Assembly: GCA_016783125.1 (NCBI GenBank) | Contig: JADHXE010000015.1 | Coordinates: 1-32,610, forward strand | Source of the DNA: Anaerolineales bacterium | Lineage (GTDB): Bacteria; Chloroflexota; Anaerolineae; Anaerolineales; UBA11858 | Length of the DNA stretch: 32,610 bases | Direction of reading: 5' to 3' | In this document: positions 9,301 to 17,072 of the stretch, piece after piece | Layout: every line of letters begins with the position of its first letter | Numbering within the stretch: the first letter of the stretch is position 1 | The notes under the pieces: model-generated | Databases searched by the model: none | The model's input: the letters and a program-made list of their open reading frames with translations, nothing else | What the model was told of the DNA's origin: nothing | Program-made: the position numbers and the translations under genes

Positions 9301-9999
9301 TTGTGGGTCAACAGTGAACCCGATCTCGCAGACGATAACCGGGTACTGATGGGCGCAGACCGTTTTTATCACGAATACATCCTGCAAAAAACCTGGCAGG
9401 CTATCACCGGGAAAAATGTAATCCGGCTGCCGGATTACTACCGGCCCCTGGTGGAGGCGGTATACGCGCCTGGCGTGCCTGATGCAGGCGATCCCATGCA
9501 GGAAGCGTGGGATAAGCTGCAGAAACATGAAACCCTCGCTCGCGGCAAAGCCCGGCAATATCTTTTGCCTGCGCCCGACCCTCGGCGGCCTTTTTGTTAC
9601 TCCAGCCAGGTGACTTTCGAAGAAGACGACAACAGTGCGGCCTGGTTCGTCGCCCAAACCCGTCTGGGTGCAGAGAGCGTGACCATACTCCCCCTGGTGC
9701 GAGAAGGTGACAAAGCCAGATTGTATCCTCTGGATGAATGGGTAGACCTGACAACCGCGCCCGCGCGGCAGACCGCCTTGCGCCTGCTCCGCCGCACCTT
9801 GCGTCTCAGCCAGTACAATGCAGTAGCTTATTTCCGCGAACAGGGCAGCCCAACAGAAACCCTATTTCAAGACTCATCTCTGCTAAAATCTATCTATCCA
9901 TTGTGGCTGAAAAATGGTGCAACTGAAATCCCTGCCGGAGAGAGAACAATAAAATTGACACTGGACCCTGATTTAGGGTTGGTGATTGACAAATCGTAA
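6319..9999 (+). CDS. cas3: HTH-WYL-WCX regulator fused to Cas3 HD nuclease-helicase, type I-E
   Basis: N-terminal IRTAEIADQLKLDRRRVQNYLAELRDEGKIEQEGWGWL (HTH), IEPSLVGAATYIIGHSSNVDAVREYKLGRI (WYL-like) and VVLRFSPKVRERVLETRW...GADCEVVGPEGLREKL (WCX-like); then LLRCWGKTGKHELDFHPALFHMLDVGHTAYHLL, ALHDIGK, EAPTGEGKTEAAL, LDEVHAYD, SATLP, QRMGRVHRH. Confidence 0.92.
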   Translation: MPRIEDQHKQEIKQQIWLKIQQNQGIRTAEIADQLKLDRRRVQNYLAELRDEGKIEQEGWGWLSLEFRGPRLYRFELSPEEVITLYLGARLLVKQHDQRNEPAETALRKLATVLRSDAPIGQEIERAADELAQREEDHEYQSIFRKIAQAYAYRKKLKLVYKPPGSNPFPTVFSVYLIEPSLVGAATYIIGHSSNVDAVREYKLGRIQSAELTDENCTIPPEYQGLEVMRHAWSVIGGEAKIEVVLRFSPKVRERVLETRWHPSQETKDDPEKTGWLRWQVKVPSTLDMLPWIRGWGADCEVVGPEGLREKLETEAKRLMHRYNIASPKTTEPQQRLLRCWGKTGKHELDFHPALFHMLDVGHTAYHLLSAPASPRWRKALVRAFNTDDETLVYWLPWLIALHDIGKISVPFQAQNASQKARLEREGFEFGAWKPKDKIHHTDMGRLFLKYEYDEADLPPWPQRNWLRRAWLEMVGGHHGTFPGLRQEGDSLSRSRKHMRSLQVPEEWAQLRQRADQLLRTFFLSATPVQWPEPQNVSVAIMALTGFTILCDWLGSDERYFMPHSDTDLLDYVAHSRQQAREAVTKAGFFQPSQSTAPAKFEELFPDRTPPRPLQQAIDEIPEEILQQPCLAIIEAPTGEGKTEAALALAHRVAQHSGTDALYCALPTMATSNQMFKRVQTHLYQRLGLPTQAKLVHGQAFLMEDDLRLKPLGDAEKGPHPSLEWFGPKKKALLAPFGVGTVDQAELAALNVRHNALRLIGLAGKVVILDEVHAYDTYMTTIIEQMLRWLSALGSTVILLSATLPQSRRTALAKAYGAPFETCSDQERDYPSLWIGGQNGSHHALPEAYKLQQVFQLKHLHIPHEDAAEKARWLLNAVAEGGCACWITNTVDRAQKLYEAVTQADPTLTAYLLHARFPLEERQKLEEDITTLFGPGGARPQRSVVIGTQVLEQSLDLDFDVMVSDLAPIDLLLQRMGRVHRHDNSRPEAHQVPTLWVNSEPDLADDNRVLMGADRFYHEYILQKTWQAITGKNVIRLPDYYRPLVEAVYAPGVPDAGDPMQEAWDKLQKHETLARGKARQYLLPAPDPRRPFCYSSQVTFEEDDNSAAWFVAQTRLGAESVTILPLVREGDKARLYPLDEWVDLTTAPARQTALRLLRRTLRLSQYNAVAYFREQGSPTETLFQDSSLLKSIYPLWLKNGATEIPAGERTIKLTLDPDLGLVIDKS

Positions 10000-10007
10000 T
10001 GCGAAGA

Positions 10008-10034
10008 TGACAGTCACTTCCGCAGTGACTGTCA
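10008..10034. other. Hairpin in the cas3-cas8e intergenic region
   Basis: tgacagtcact-tccgc-agtgactgtca, perfect 11-bp stem. Confidence 0.75.
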
Positions 10035-10056
10035 CCGGGTAAAAAGGAGAACACGT

Positions 10057-11625
10057 ATGGAAAAACCCTCTTTCAACCTTTGGACGGAGCCATGGGTCAC
10101 GGTCGAACGGGATGACGGCAGCACAGACACGCTCAGCCTGCAAGACGCGCTGCTGCAAGCCCACCGGCTGCGTGCCCTGTATGACCCTTCGCCCCTGGTG
10201 GTGGTGGGCGTTCACCGGCTGCTGACTGCCATCTTGCAGGATACTTTCTCCCCACAATATGAAGAAGACCTGGCGGACATCTGGCACACCGGGCAATTTA
10301 CTGAAGAAACCATCCTGCAATTTGGGGAGCAATATGCCCATCGCTTTGACCTGTTCTCAGAGACCGAGCCGTTTATGCAGAGCGCGGATTTGCCTTTGCA
10401 GTCACGCAAACAGGATAAGAGCAAACTCAAAAGCGTTGCCTATCTTTTCCAAGAGATTCCTGCTGCAACTGCTGTCGCGCACTACCGGCACGGAAATGAG
10501 AATGATTATATTCTGAGTCCTGCTAGCGCAGCAAAGGGGCTGGTGATGATTCCGGCTTTTGCAACTTCGGGTGGTGCCGGGATTAGGCCCTCGATAAATG
10601 GTGTTCCCCCGATTTATATCCTCCCTGGCGGAAACACCCTGTTCGAACACCTGACAACTTCGCTCATAACACCCCATTACCAACCTCGGGTGCGTGACAA
10701 GCAAAATGATTTGGTGTGGTGGCGGCGAGAACCCATTGTAGAACATAAAAAAGAATGGGGATCAATCGGATATTTGCACAGCCTGACATTCCCTGCCCGG
10801 CGGGTGCGGTTGCACCCTGAACGAGGCCCAGTTCATTGTTCCAGGTCTGGAGAGAATTCGCCGTGGGGTGTACGCACAATGACCTTTCAAATGGGCGAAA
10901 GCCGTCCAAAAGATGCCGCTTTCTGGTTTGATCCTTTTGCAGCTTATCGTTTACCGGACGATAAAGCCAAGAAAAAACAACCACCAACTCCTATCCGGCC
11001 TGTGGCAGGGCGAGTGTTGTGGCGGGAGTACGCAGGGTTGTTTTTGCAGAACCAAAAGAGCAACACTCGACAGCCAGATGTTTTACGGCAGATAGCATAC
11101 CTGAGTGCGGAACACGATATTGCCAGTGATGGCGTTGATTATCCTTTCCGTTGCGTTGGTATCCGTACTGATATGAAAGCTAAAATCTTTGAATGGGTTG
11201 ATATTGGTTTCGACGTGTCTCCCAAAATCATACGCGATCCACAAGCAGGGTGGATGGTACAAGAAGCGATTGATTTTGCTGTCAAAGGCGAGAAAATTAT
11301 TAAGCAAGTCTTCCGCAGCGTTTTTGGCGGCCCGTCGGCTAAGAATGAACGCTACAAACGCAGCAAAGCTCAGATGGCAACGGATTACTGGCGTACCCTA
11401 TCCCCGTATTTTTATCAATATATTGTGGGTATGGGCGAGGTTGCCCAACGAGAAGATCATCAAATCCAATGGGTAGATATTGTTGTAAATGCCGGGCTGG
11501 AAGTTTTTCGACAGGTAGCTGCTAACCTCGGAGACAGCGCGGCTGCGCTCCACCTGCGAGTGGAAGGTGAAGCCTTTTGCCGTGCCCGTTTGTACAAAGC
11601 CCGAAATAAACAAAAAGGAGAATGA
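10057..11625 (+). CDS. casA: Cascade large subunit Cas8e (Cse1/CasA)
   Basis: MEKPSFNLWTEPWVTVERDDGSTDTLSLQDALLQAHRLRALYDPSPLVVVGVHRLLTAIL, Cse1-like N-terminus; operon position. Confidence 0.93.
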   Translation: MEKPSFNLWTEPWVTVERDDGSTDTLSLQDALLQAHRLRALYDPSPLVVVGVHRLLTAILQDTFSPQYEEDLADIWHTGQFTEETILQFGEQYAHRFDLFSETEPFMQSADLPLQSRKQDKSKLKSVAYLFQEIPAATAVAHYRHGNENDYILSPASAAKGLVMIPAFATSGGAGIRPSINGVPPIYILPGGNTLFEHLTTSLITPHYQPRVRDKQNDLVWWRREPIVEHKKEWGSIGYLHSLTFPARRVRLHPERGPVHCSRSGENSPWGVRTMTFQMGESRPKDAAFWFDPFAAYRLPDDKAKKKQPPTPIRPVAGRVLWREYAGLFLQNQKSNTRQPDVLRQIAYLSAEHDIASDGVDYPFRCVGIRTDMKAKIFEWVDIGFDVSPKIIRDPQAGWMVQEAIDFAVKGEKIIKQVFRSVFGGPSAKNERYKRSKAQMATDYWRTLSPYFYQYIVGMGEVAQREDHQIQWVDIVVNAGLEVFRQVAANLGDSAAALHLRVEGEAFCRARLYKARNKQKGE

Positions 11626-11628
11626 CCT

Positions 11629-12099
11629 ATGAAACAACCAGACGAACGCATCACCAAATTCATTGCAACTCTGGAAAAACTCGACCCAGGCGAGCGCGCC
11701 CGCCTCAAACGCAACGCGGGCAAACGCCTGGATGAAGCCCGCAGCCTGGGACTGTTCTACCGCATTTTGCCGTATGGCGTGCCCCGTTACCAGGAAGAAA
11801 TGTACTTCCTAGTCGCTACCCTGTACCCGTTGGCCGAAGGCTGTGGAGAGAAAATTTTTGGCGCATCCATGCGGCGTGCGCGGGATAGCCAAAACGAAAA
11901 AGGGCTGAACCGGCGCATGGAAGTCTTGTTGGACACCGATGAACGGCAGCTTCCCTTCCGGCTGCGCCAGGCCGTGCGCTACCTGTATTCAAAACGTGTG
12001 CCTGTCAACTGGCCCTGTTTGCTACGCGACTTGCTGCAATGGAACGCGCCTAAACGTTACATTCAACAAGCCTGGGCACGGGCTTATTTCGCCAAATAA
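11629..12099 (+). CDS. casB: Cascade small subunit Cse2 (Cas11/CasB)
   Basis: 156 aa; LDPGERARLKRNAGKRLDEARSLGLFYRILP..., conserved position after cas8e. Confidence 0.9.
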   Translation: MKQPDERITKFIATLEKLDPGERARLKRNAGKRLDEARSLGLFYRILPYGVPRYQEEMYFLVATLYPLAEGCGEKIFGASMRRARDSQNEKGLNRRMEVLLDTDERQLPFRLRQAVRYLYSKRVPVNWPCLLRDLLQWNAPKRYIQQAWARAYFAK

Positions 12100-12131
12100 G
12101 GAACACGGTTGCTAGTAGCAACCGTGTTCCT
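12099..12131. other. 33-bp hairpin between cse2 and cas7e (15-3-15)
   Basis: AGGAACACGGTTGCT-agt-AGCAACCGTGTTCCT, perfect arms; no T-tract. Confidence 0.85.
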
Positions 12132-12178
12132 AAAGGATGAAAACATATTTCTCAAAATTACAACAAGGAGACCAAATC

Positions 12179-13291
12179 ATGTTAATCCAAATCCACATCT
12201 TGCAAAACTATGCCCCTTCCAACCTGAACCGGGACGACACTGGCTCCCCAAAAGATGCCTTCTTCGGCGGCTTGAAGCGCGGCCGCGTTTCCAGCCAGTG
12301 CATCAAGCGTAGCATCCGCCACTCCGAAATTTTTAAGGAAGCCTTCCAAGCACGAAACTTACTGGCTTCCCGCACCAAACGACTGCCGGGCATGATTGAC
12401 GAGGAACTAAAAGCAATGGAGGTAGACGAAGAAATACGCGCCGCCATCGTCGCCCGCATTCCCGAAATCGGGCGCGAATCCGGAAAAGGGGGTGGGACGA
12501 AAACCGAAGAGGGCGAAATTGAGACCAAACAACTGATCTTCATCAGCCCCAATGAACGCCGCCCCCTGGCAGAGAAACTTCTGGCAACTTATCAAGAAAA
12601 AGGTGCGAAGAATTGGCCTAAAGTGAAAATTGGCGACCTTACAAAAGCGCTAGGCGCAAGTGTGCCGCGCTCCGTAGATGTTTCCATGTTTGGCCGCATG
12701 ACCACCTCCGCGGCTTTTGAAGATGTGCAGGCTGCCGTGCAGGTTGCTCACAGCTTGACCACCAGCGCGGTGGAAACCGAGTTCGATTACTTCACAGCCG
12801 TAGACGACATTTCCGGGGAATCAGGCGCAGGCATGATCGGCGATGTGGAATTCAACAGTGCCACCCATTACAAATACTTCAACATCCACTGGGAAGAGTT
12901 GGTCAAAAACCTGGGTGACGATAAAGGCATTGCCAAAGAAGCGGTGCTGGCCCTGATAGAAGCCGCGGCTACTGCCCAACCAAGCGGCAAGCAAAACAGC
13001 TTCGCCGCCCACAACCTGCCTGACCTGATTTTGATTGAAGTCAGCAAACGTAATCTGCCGGTGAGTTACGCCAACGCTTTTCTCAAGCCGGTTCGCCAGA
13101 CTTACGATAAATCTTTGATGGATGTCTCGGTCGCGGCTCTGGATGATTACGCCAAACGCCTGCACAAGGTCTACGGGGTGAATGGATTACATGCCTATGT
13201 TGCAGTAGGCGAACACGACATCACTGGAGCGGACGGACAGGAAAGTCTGGTCGACTTAGAAGCCTGGCTCGCGGCACAATTGCCAGCGTAA
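12179..13291 (+). CDS. casC: Cascade backbone Cas7e (Cse4/CasC)
   Basis: MLIQIHILQNYAPSNLNRDDTGSPKDAFFGGLKRGRVSSQCIKRSIR; start set by aaggag RBS rather than the track start 12137. Confidence 0.94.
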   Translation: MLIQIHILQNYAPSNLNRDDTGSPKDAFFGGLKRGRVSSQCIKRSIRHSEIFKEAFQARNLLASRTKRLPGMIDEELKAMEVDEEIRAAIVARIPEIGRESGKGGGTKTEEGEIETKQLIFISPNERRPLAEKLLATYQEKGAKNWPKVKIGDLTKALGASVPRSVDVSMFGRMTTSAAFEDVQAAVQVAHSLTTSAVETEFDYFTAVDDISGESGAGMIGDVEFNSATHYKYFNIHWEELVKNLGDDKGIAKEAVLALIEAAATAQPSGKQNSFAAHNLPDLILIEVSKRNLPVSYANAFLKPVRQTYDKSLMDVSVAALDDYAKRLHKVYGVNGLHAYVAVGEHDITGADGQESLVDLEAWLAAQLPA

Positions 13292-13309
13292 CCCCAATCA
13301 GAGGTTGAT

Positions 13310-14041
13310 ATGTCAAACACCCTTTTCCTCCGTCTCGAAGGTCCCTTGCAATCCTGGGGGGAGCGCGGGCGATGGAGCCAGCGAGACACGGCTCCCGAAC
13401 CCACCAAATCTGGCATCGTTGGCTTACTAGCCTGCACGTTGGGGCTGCAAGCTGATGAAGACCTTACCCAGCTCTCCCGGCAAATCCAACTCGGCGTGCG
13501 CTGCGACCGCTCCGGCGTGTCCTACACCGACTATCACACAATTGGTGGCGGGTACGATACCCCCCAACTGCTCACCGCCGCGGGAAAACTGAAGTACACC
13601 CCAGGTAACGAACCTCACACTGAACTCACCTACCGGGAATACCTGCACGATGCCTCGTTCTTAGCAGCGGTGCAGGCCACTCCCGAACTGATCCACCGCC
13701 TAGCAGAGGCCGTGCAAGCCCCATATTGGGTGATCTATCTAGGGCGCAAATCCTGCCCGCCCAGCTGCCCGCTGTATGAAGGAGTTGGGGATTATCCATC
13801 CTTGCAAACCGCTTTACAAGATTGGCCCTGGTATTGCCCGGAAGCCAAAGAAGAAATCCAGGTGAATGCCCGCACCGTCCTCCCTGACCAGCCTGCCGAT
13901 GGGGCCGCGCGCAGGCGACACGAAGTCATTTCTCGTTCCCGCCGAATGTATGGTCCGTACTATACACAGGATATATTGCTCAAAAACATCAATGTAATTC
14001 CCGGCTTTCCACCATTCGCACCAAAATTTCAAGATATTTGA
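13310..14041 (+). CDS. casD: Cascade subunit Cas5e (CasD)
   Basis: LFLRLEGPLQSWGERGRWSQRDTAPEPTKSGIVGLLACTLG. Confidence 0.94.
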   Translation: MSNTLFLRLEGPLQSWGERGRWSQRDTAPEPTKSGIVGLLACTLGLQADEDLTQLSRQIQLGVRCDRSGVSYTDYHTIGGGYDTPQLLTAAGKLKYTPGNEPHTELTYREYLHDASFLAAVQATPELIHRLAEAVQAPYWVIYLGRKSCPPSCPLYEGVGDYPSLQTALQDWPWYCPEAKEEIQVNARTVLPDQPADGAARRRHEVISRSRRMYGPYYTQDILLKNINVIPGFPPFAPKFQDI

Positions 14042-14164
14042 TACCTTTGCCCCCGCCGGGTGAACACTACTTTTATCGACTGGCCGCCGTTTATCACTGA
14101 AACCTCCGCTGTTTTGGGAACACCTGAAGTCAGAAAGAAATGAGCCGAATTAAATGAACAGCCG

Positions 14165-14506
14165 TTACACATGCAGCCAGGCCCCCAGCCGTCTTTTGAC
14201 CGAAACCATGCGGTGGCTGCTGACCTTGCCCAAACGGGCGTTGATTACCGATGCGTCCACTGTGGCTAGCCGCGCGATGCGTACTACAGAACGCACCTTG
14301 AGACCGGTTTCGGCAAAATCGCGATCTTCCGGTTCGATGATCTCATCGAAATCGGGAACGGCCTGGTGGACTCGTGAAGTGATCAGCGCCAGAAGCACAT
14401 CTTCATGGCGGCCCGGCGCGATGGCAACGACCAGTGCAGGACGCAGTTTGCCAACCTGCAAATCGGTTTGCGGAAAACGAATCAGAACGATATCCCCGGG
14501 TTTCAT
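14165..14506 (-). CDS. PemK/MazF-family toxin
   Basis: MKPGDIVLIRFPQTDLQVGKLRPALVVAIAPG...LITSRVHQAVPDFDEII; overlaps the upstream ORF by 4 nt. Confidence 0.82.
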   Translation of the reverse strand: MKPGDIVLIRFPQTDLQVGKLRPALVVAIAPGRHEDVLLALITSRVHQAVPDFDEIIEPEDRDFAETGLKVRSVVRIARLATVDASVINARLGKVSSHRMVSVKRRLGAWLHV

Positions 14507-14739
14507 GGCCGGTAAACTTCCTGGGCGTCTTTCAGGGTGTATGTCACTTCATCATTTTCCCGAAAGAGTTGCTCCAGGGCCATATCCTGCCATTGCTGGT
14601 CGCTCCAGTCATCATAAAGCGGCGCGATTTTGCGGCGCACCATCAAGAATTGCGCAAAATCTGCGATTTGCTGGACAATATCATCCGGTAAATGGTCAAT
14701 TTGCTGGAGCAACTGCTCGCGAAGCGGGGCTGTTTTCAT
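14503..14739 (-). CDS. Putative cognate antitoxin (DUF2281-like)
   Basis: MKTAPLREQLLQQIDHLPDDIVQQIADFAQFLMVRRK...; immediately upstream of and overlapping the toxin ORF. Confidence 0.7.
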   Translation of the reverse strand: MKTAPLREQLLQQIDHLPDDIVQQIADFAQFLMVRRKIAPLYDDWSDQQWQDMALEQLFRENDEVTYTLKDAQEVYRP

Positions 14740-14831
14740 GGTTCTACCTCACAGCTTTCGAATTACGTCATGGATAAAGGTTGATCTTTTTAACATTTCC
14801 ATTTTAACATGTTTTGACTGGAGAACATCCC

Positions 14832-15497
14832 ATGTACCTATCTCGACTAATCCTCAACCCCCGCTCGCGGCAAGTCCGCAGCGAACTGGCCCGCCCCTAC
14901 CAGATGCACAAGACCATCTTGCGGGCTTTCCCTGAAACCTTACCGACCGCTGAACGCGTCCTCTTCCGCCTGGAAGAAGACCCTCGCACCGGTATGTTGA
15001 TGCTCCTGGTGCAATCGCAGCACTCACCCGATTGGGGACACTTGCTCAATGGTAAGAATTACCTGCGGCTGGTTGAGTCGCTTCCTGCCCAAATTGCAGA
15101 AAACCCCAGCACCAAAGAGGTCAACCTGCAATTGAGCGCCGGGCAACCCCTATGCTTCCGCCTCTACGCCAACCCCACCAAAAAGATCAAAGTGGAAGGC
15201 AAGAAAAACGGCCAGCGCGTCGGCATCTTTAAAGAAGAAGACCAACACCAATGGTTAGCACGCAAACTAGAAGCCGCGGGCACCTCTCTCCTGAGGGCCA
15301 ACACATCCCAAAGCGGCAATATCTACGGCCAGCAAAACAAAGCTGGTCAGAAAAATAAACTCACGATGCTGGGCGTGCGCTTCGAAGGTGTATTGCAAGT
15401 CATCGATCCCCAGGCCCTGCTGCAAGCTGTGAACAACGGTATTGGCAGCGGCAAAGGGATGGGCTTTGGCCTGCTCTCTTTAGGGCCAGCCAGGTAG
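14832..15497 (+). CDS. casE: CRISPR RNA endoribonuclease Cas6e (CasE)
   Basis: MYLSRLILNPRSRQVRSELARPYQMHKTILRAFPE...GSGKGMGFGLLSL, a Cas6e-like glycine-rich end; start chosen at ATG 14832 after ggagaa. Confidence 0.94.
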   Translation: MYLSRLILNPRSRQVRSELARPYQMHKTILRAFPETLPTAERVLFRLEEDPRTGMLMLLVQSQHSPDWGHLLNGKNYLRLVESLPAQIAENPSTKEVNLQLSAGQPLCFRLYANPTKKIKVEGKKNGQRVGIFKEEDQHQWLARKLEAAGTSLLRANTSQSGNIYGQQNKAGQKNKLTMLGVRFEGVLQVIDPQALLQAVNNGIGSGKGMGFGLLSLGPAR

Positions 15498-15504
15498 ATA
15501 AGCA

Positions 15505-15537
15505 AGAAGTTCGACTTCTCCGAGAAGTCGAACTTCT
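15505..15537. other. 33-bp nested palindrome between cas6e and cas1 (15-3-15)
   Basis: AGAAGTTCGACTTCT-ccg-AGAAGTCGAACTTCT. Confidence 0.85.
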
Positions 15538-15664
15538 CAGTATAAGCGGATAGCATTTTCCGCTGAGATGACACGGAAGGGTGTATCGCGCCGGAGACGC
15601 GCGAAAAACCCGGATGTGACACCTGTCTCCATCCGCACCTTAACAACTGAATAGTTTTAGATTC

Positions 15665-15755
15665 TGTCACTGCGAGGAGTGCCCTTCGCGACGAAGCAGT
15701 CTCCTATCTGTGAGGAGATTGCTTCGCTCACACAGAACGTTCACTCGCAATGACA
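15665..15755. repeat. TGTCA(T/C)TGCGAG-type dispersed inverted repeat
   Basis: tgtcactgcgaggagtgcccttcgcgacgaagcagtctcc...ggagattgcttcgctca...cactcgcaatgaca. Confidence 0.75.
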
Positions 15756-15765
15756 GAGAATAAGG

Positions 15766-16695
15766 ATGCGAGAACCCATGCGAGATTTACACGAACTCCC
15801 CAAGTTGCGTGACAGCTTGAGCTATCTGTATGTTGAACATGCCACGCTCAACCAGAAAAATCAGGCAGTTGAATTTTGGCGAGAAGATGAAGGGAGGGTG
15901 ATGATTCCCGTTGCCAATCTGTCGGTATTGCTGCTTGGCCCTGGAACCAGTATCTCCCACGCGGCGATAAAAACCCTGGCTGATAATGGCTGTTCTGTCT
16001 TGTGGGTTGGAGAAAATGCCACCCGCTTCTATGCCGGTGGCACTGGTGAAACCCGCAAGGCTTACCATCTCCTGCGCCAGTCTGAACTTGCCAACGATCC
16101 CCAAACCCGTCTGGCTGTGATCCGGCGTATGTACCAATACCGCTTTGATGAGCCGCTTGACCTGGACTTAAGCTTGCAGCAAATCCGCGGCAAGGAGGGT
16201 GCCCGCGTTCGCTCCAGCTACTATCGTTTCAGCCAGGAGTTTGGCGTTAAATGGAATGGCCGTCGTTACGACCGTAATCAGTGGCGCAACTCCGATCCCA
16301 TCAATCGGGCGCTTTCTGCAGCCAACGCTCTGCTTAATGGCCTGTGCCATGCAGCTATCGTTTCTGGCGGCTACTCTGCGGCCATTGGCTTCATTCACAC
16401 CAGCAAGCAGCTTTCTTTCGTCTATGATATTGCTGACCTCTACAAGGCTGAGATCACCATCCCGCTAGCCTTTCAAATCGTGGCCGAATCGGAAGAGAAA
16501 GTCGAAGCTCGGGTGCGGGCTGCCTGCCGTGAAAAATTCAAAGAAGCCAGGCTGCTGCGGCGCGTATTGCCGGATATCGATGAGTTGTTGTCGATTGATG
16601 ATGATCCCGTTCCGGATTTCGGCGATGTGGATGCCGACCCCGCCCTGCCGACGCCCCTTTGGGAAGCCCCTGCTGAAGAAGAGGAGTCAAAATGA
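15766..16695 (+). CDS. cas1: CRISPR integrase Cas1 (type I-E)
   Basis: LPKLRDSLSYLYVEHATLNQKNQAVEFW...GCSVLWVGENATRFYAGG...ALLNGLCHAAIVSGGYSAAIGFIHTSKQLSFVYDIADLYKAEI. Confidence 0.95.
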   Translation: MREPMRDLHELPKLRDSLSYLYVEHATLNQKNQAVEFWREDEGRVMIPVANLSVLLLGPGTSISHAAIKTLADNGCSVLWVGENATRFYAGGTGETRKAYHLLRQSELANDPQTRLAVIRRMYQYRFDEPLDLDLSLQQIRGKEGARVRSSYYRFSQEFGVKWNGRRYDRNQWRNSDPINRALSAANALLNGLCHAAIVSGGYSAAIGFIHTSKQLSFVYDIADLYKAEITIPLAFQIVAESEEKVEARVRAACREKFKEARLLRRVLPDIDELLSIDDDPVPDFGDVDADPALPTPLWEAPAEEEESK

Positions 16696-17000
16696 TAGTA
16701 ATGATCCTCGAAAAAGTGCCCCTCCGTTTACGCGGTGAATTGACCCGCTGGCTGCTGGAACCGCATACTGGCGTATTTGTCGGACACGTCAATGCCATGG
16801 TGCGCGACCGTCTCTGGGAGAAATGCTGCAAGGCGCGCGGGGGCGCTGGCGGTGTGCTGCAAATCTGGTCGACCAATACGGAACAGCGTTTCAAAATGAG
16901 GCTGCATGGACGAACCAGGCGAAGGATTGTAGAGCTGGAAGGGTTGCAACTGATCTGCATCCCAGATGCGACAGATGGCGAGGAAGCTGAGGAAAAATAG
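16692..17000 (+). CDS. cas2: Cas2 (type I-E, CasF-like)
   Basis: MIVMILEKVPLRLRGELTRWLLEPHTGVFVGHVNAMVRDRLWEKC; ATGA overlap with cas1. Confidence 0.94.
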   Translation: MIVMILEKVPLRLRGELTRWLLEPHTGVFVGHVNAMVRDRLWEKCCKARGGAGGVLQIWSTNTEQRFKMRLHGRTRRRIVELEGLQLICIPDATDGEEAEEK

Positions 17001-17072
17001 CCTGAGTTGAAAGTATCCGTCCCCATATATGGGAAAACATCCTATGATACCCAGGGTTGACCCAGATATAGT
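17001..17072 (+). promoter_or_regulatory. Putative CRISPR leader
   Basis: 72 bp between the cas2 stop and repeat 1; contains tccccatatatggga and two acccag copies. Confidence 0.6.

Noticed and set aside
14154-14777. 207-aa plus-strand ORF between cas5e and cas6e
   Set aside because: Antisense to the PemK-like toxin/antitoxin ORFs, which have family-like sequence and overlapping start/stop; the plus-strand translation has no recognisable features.
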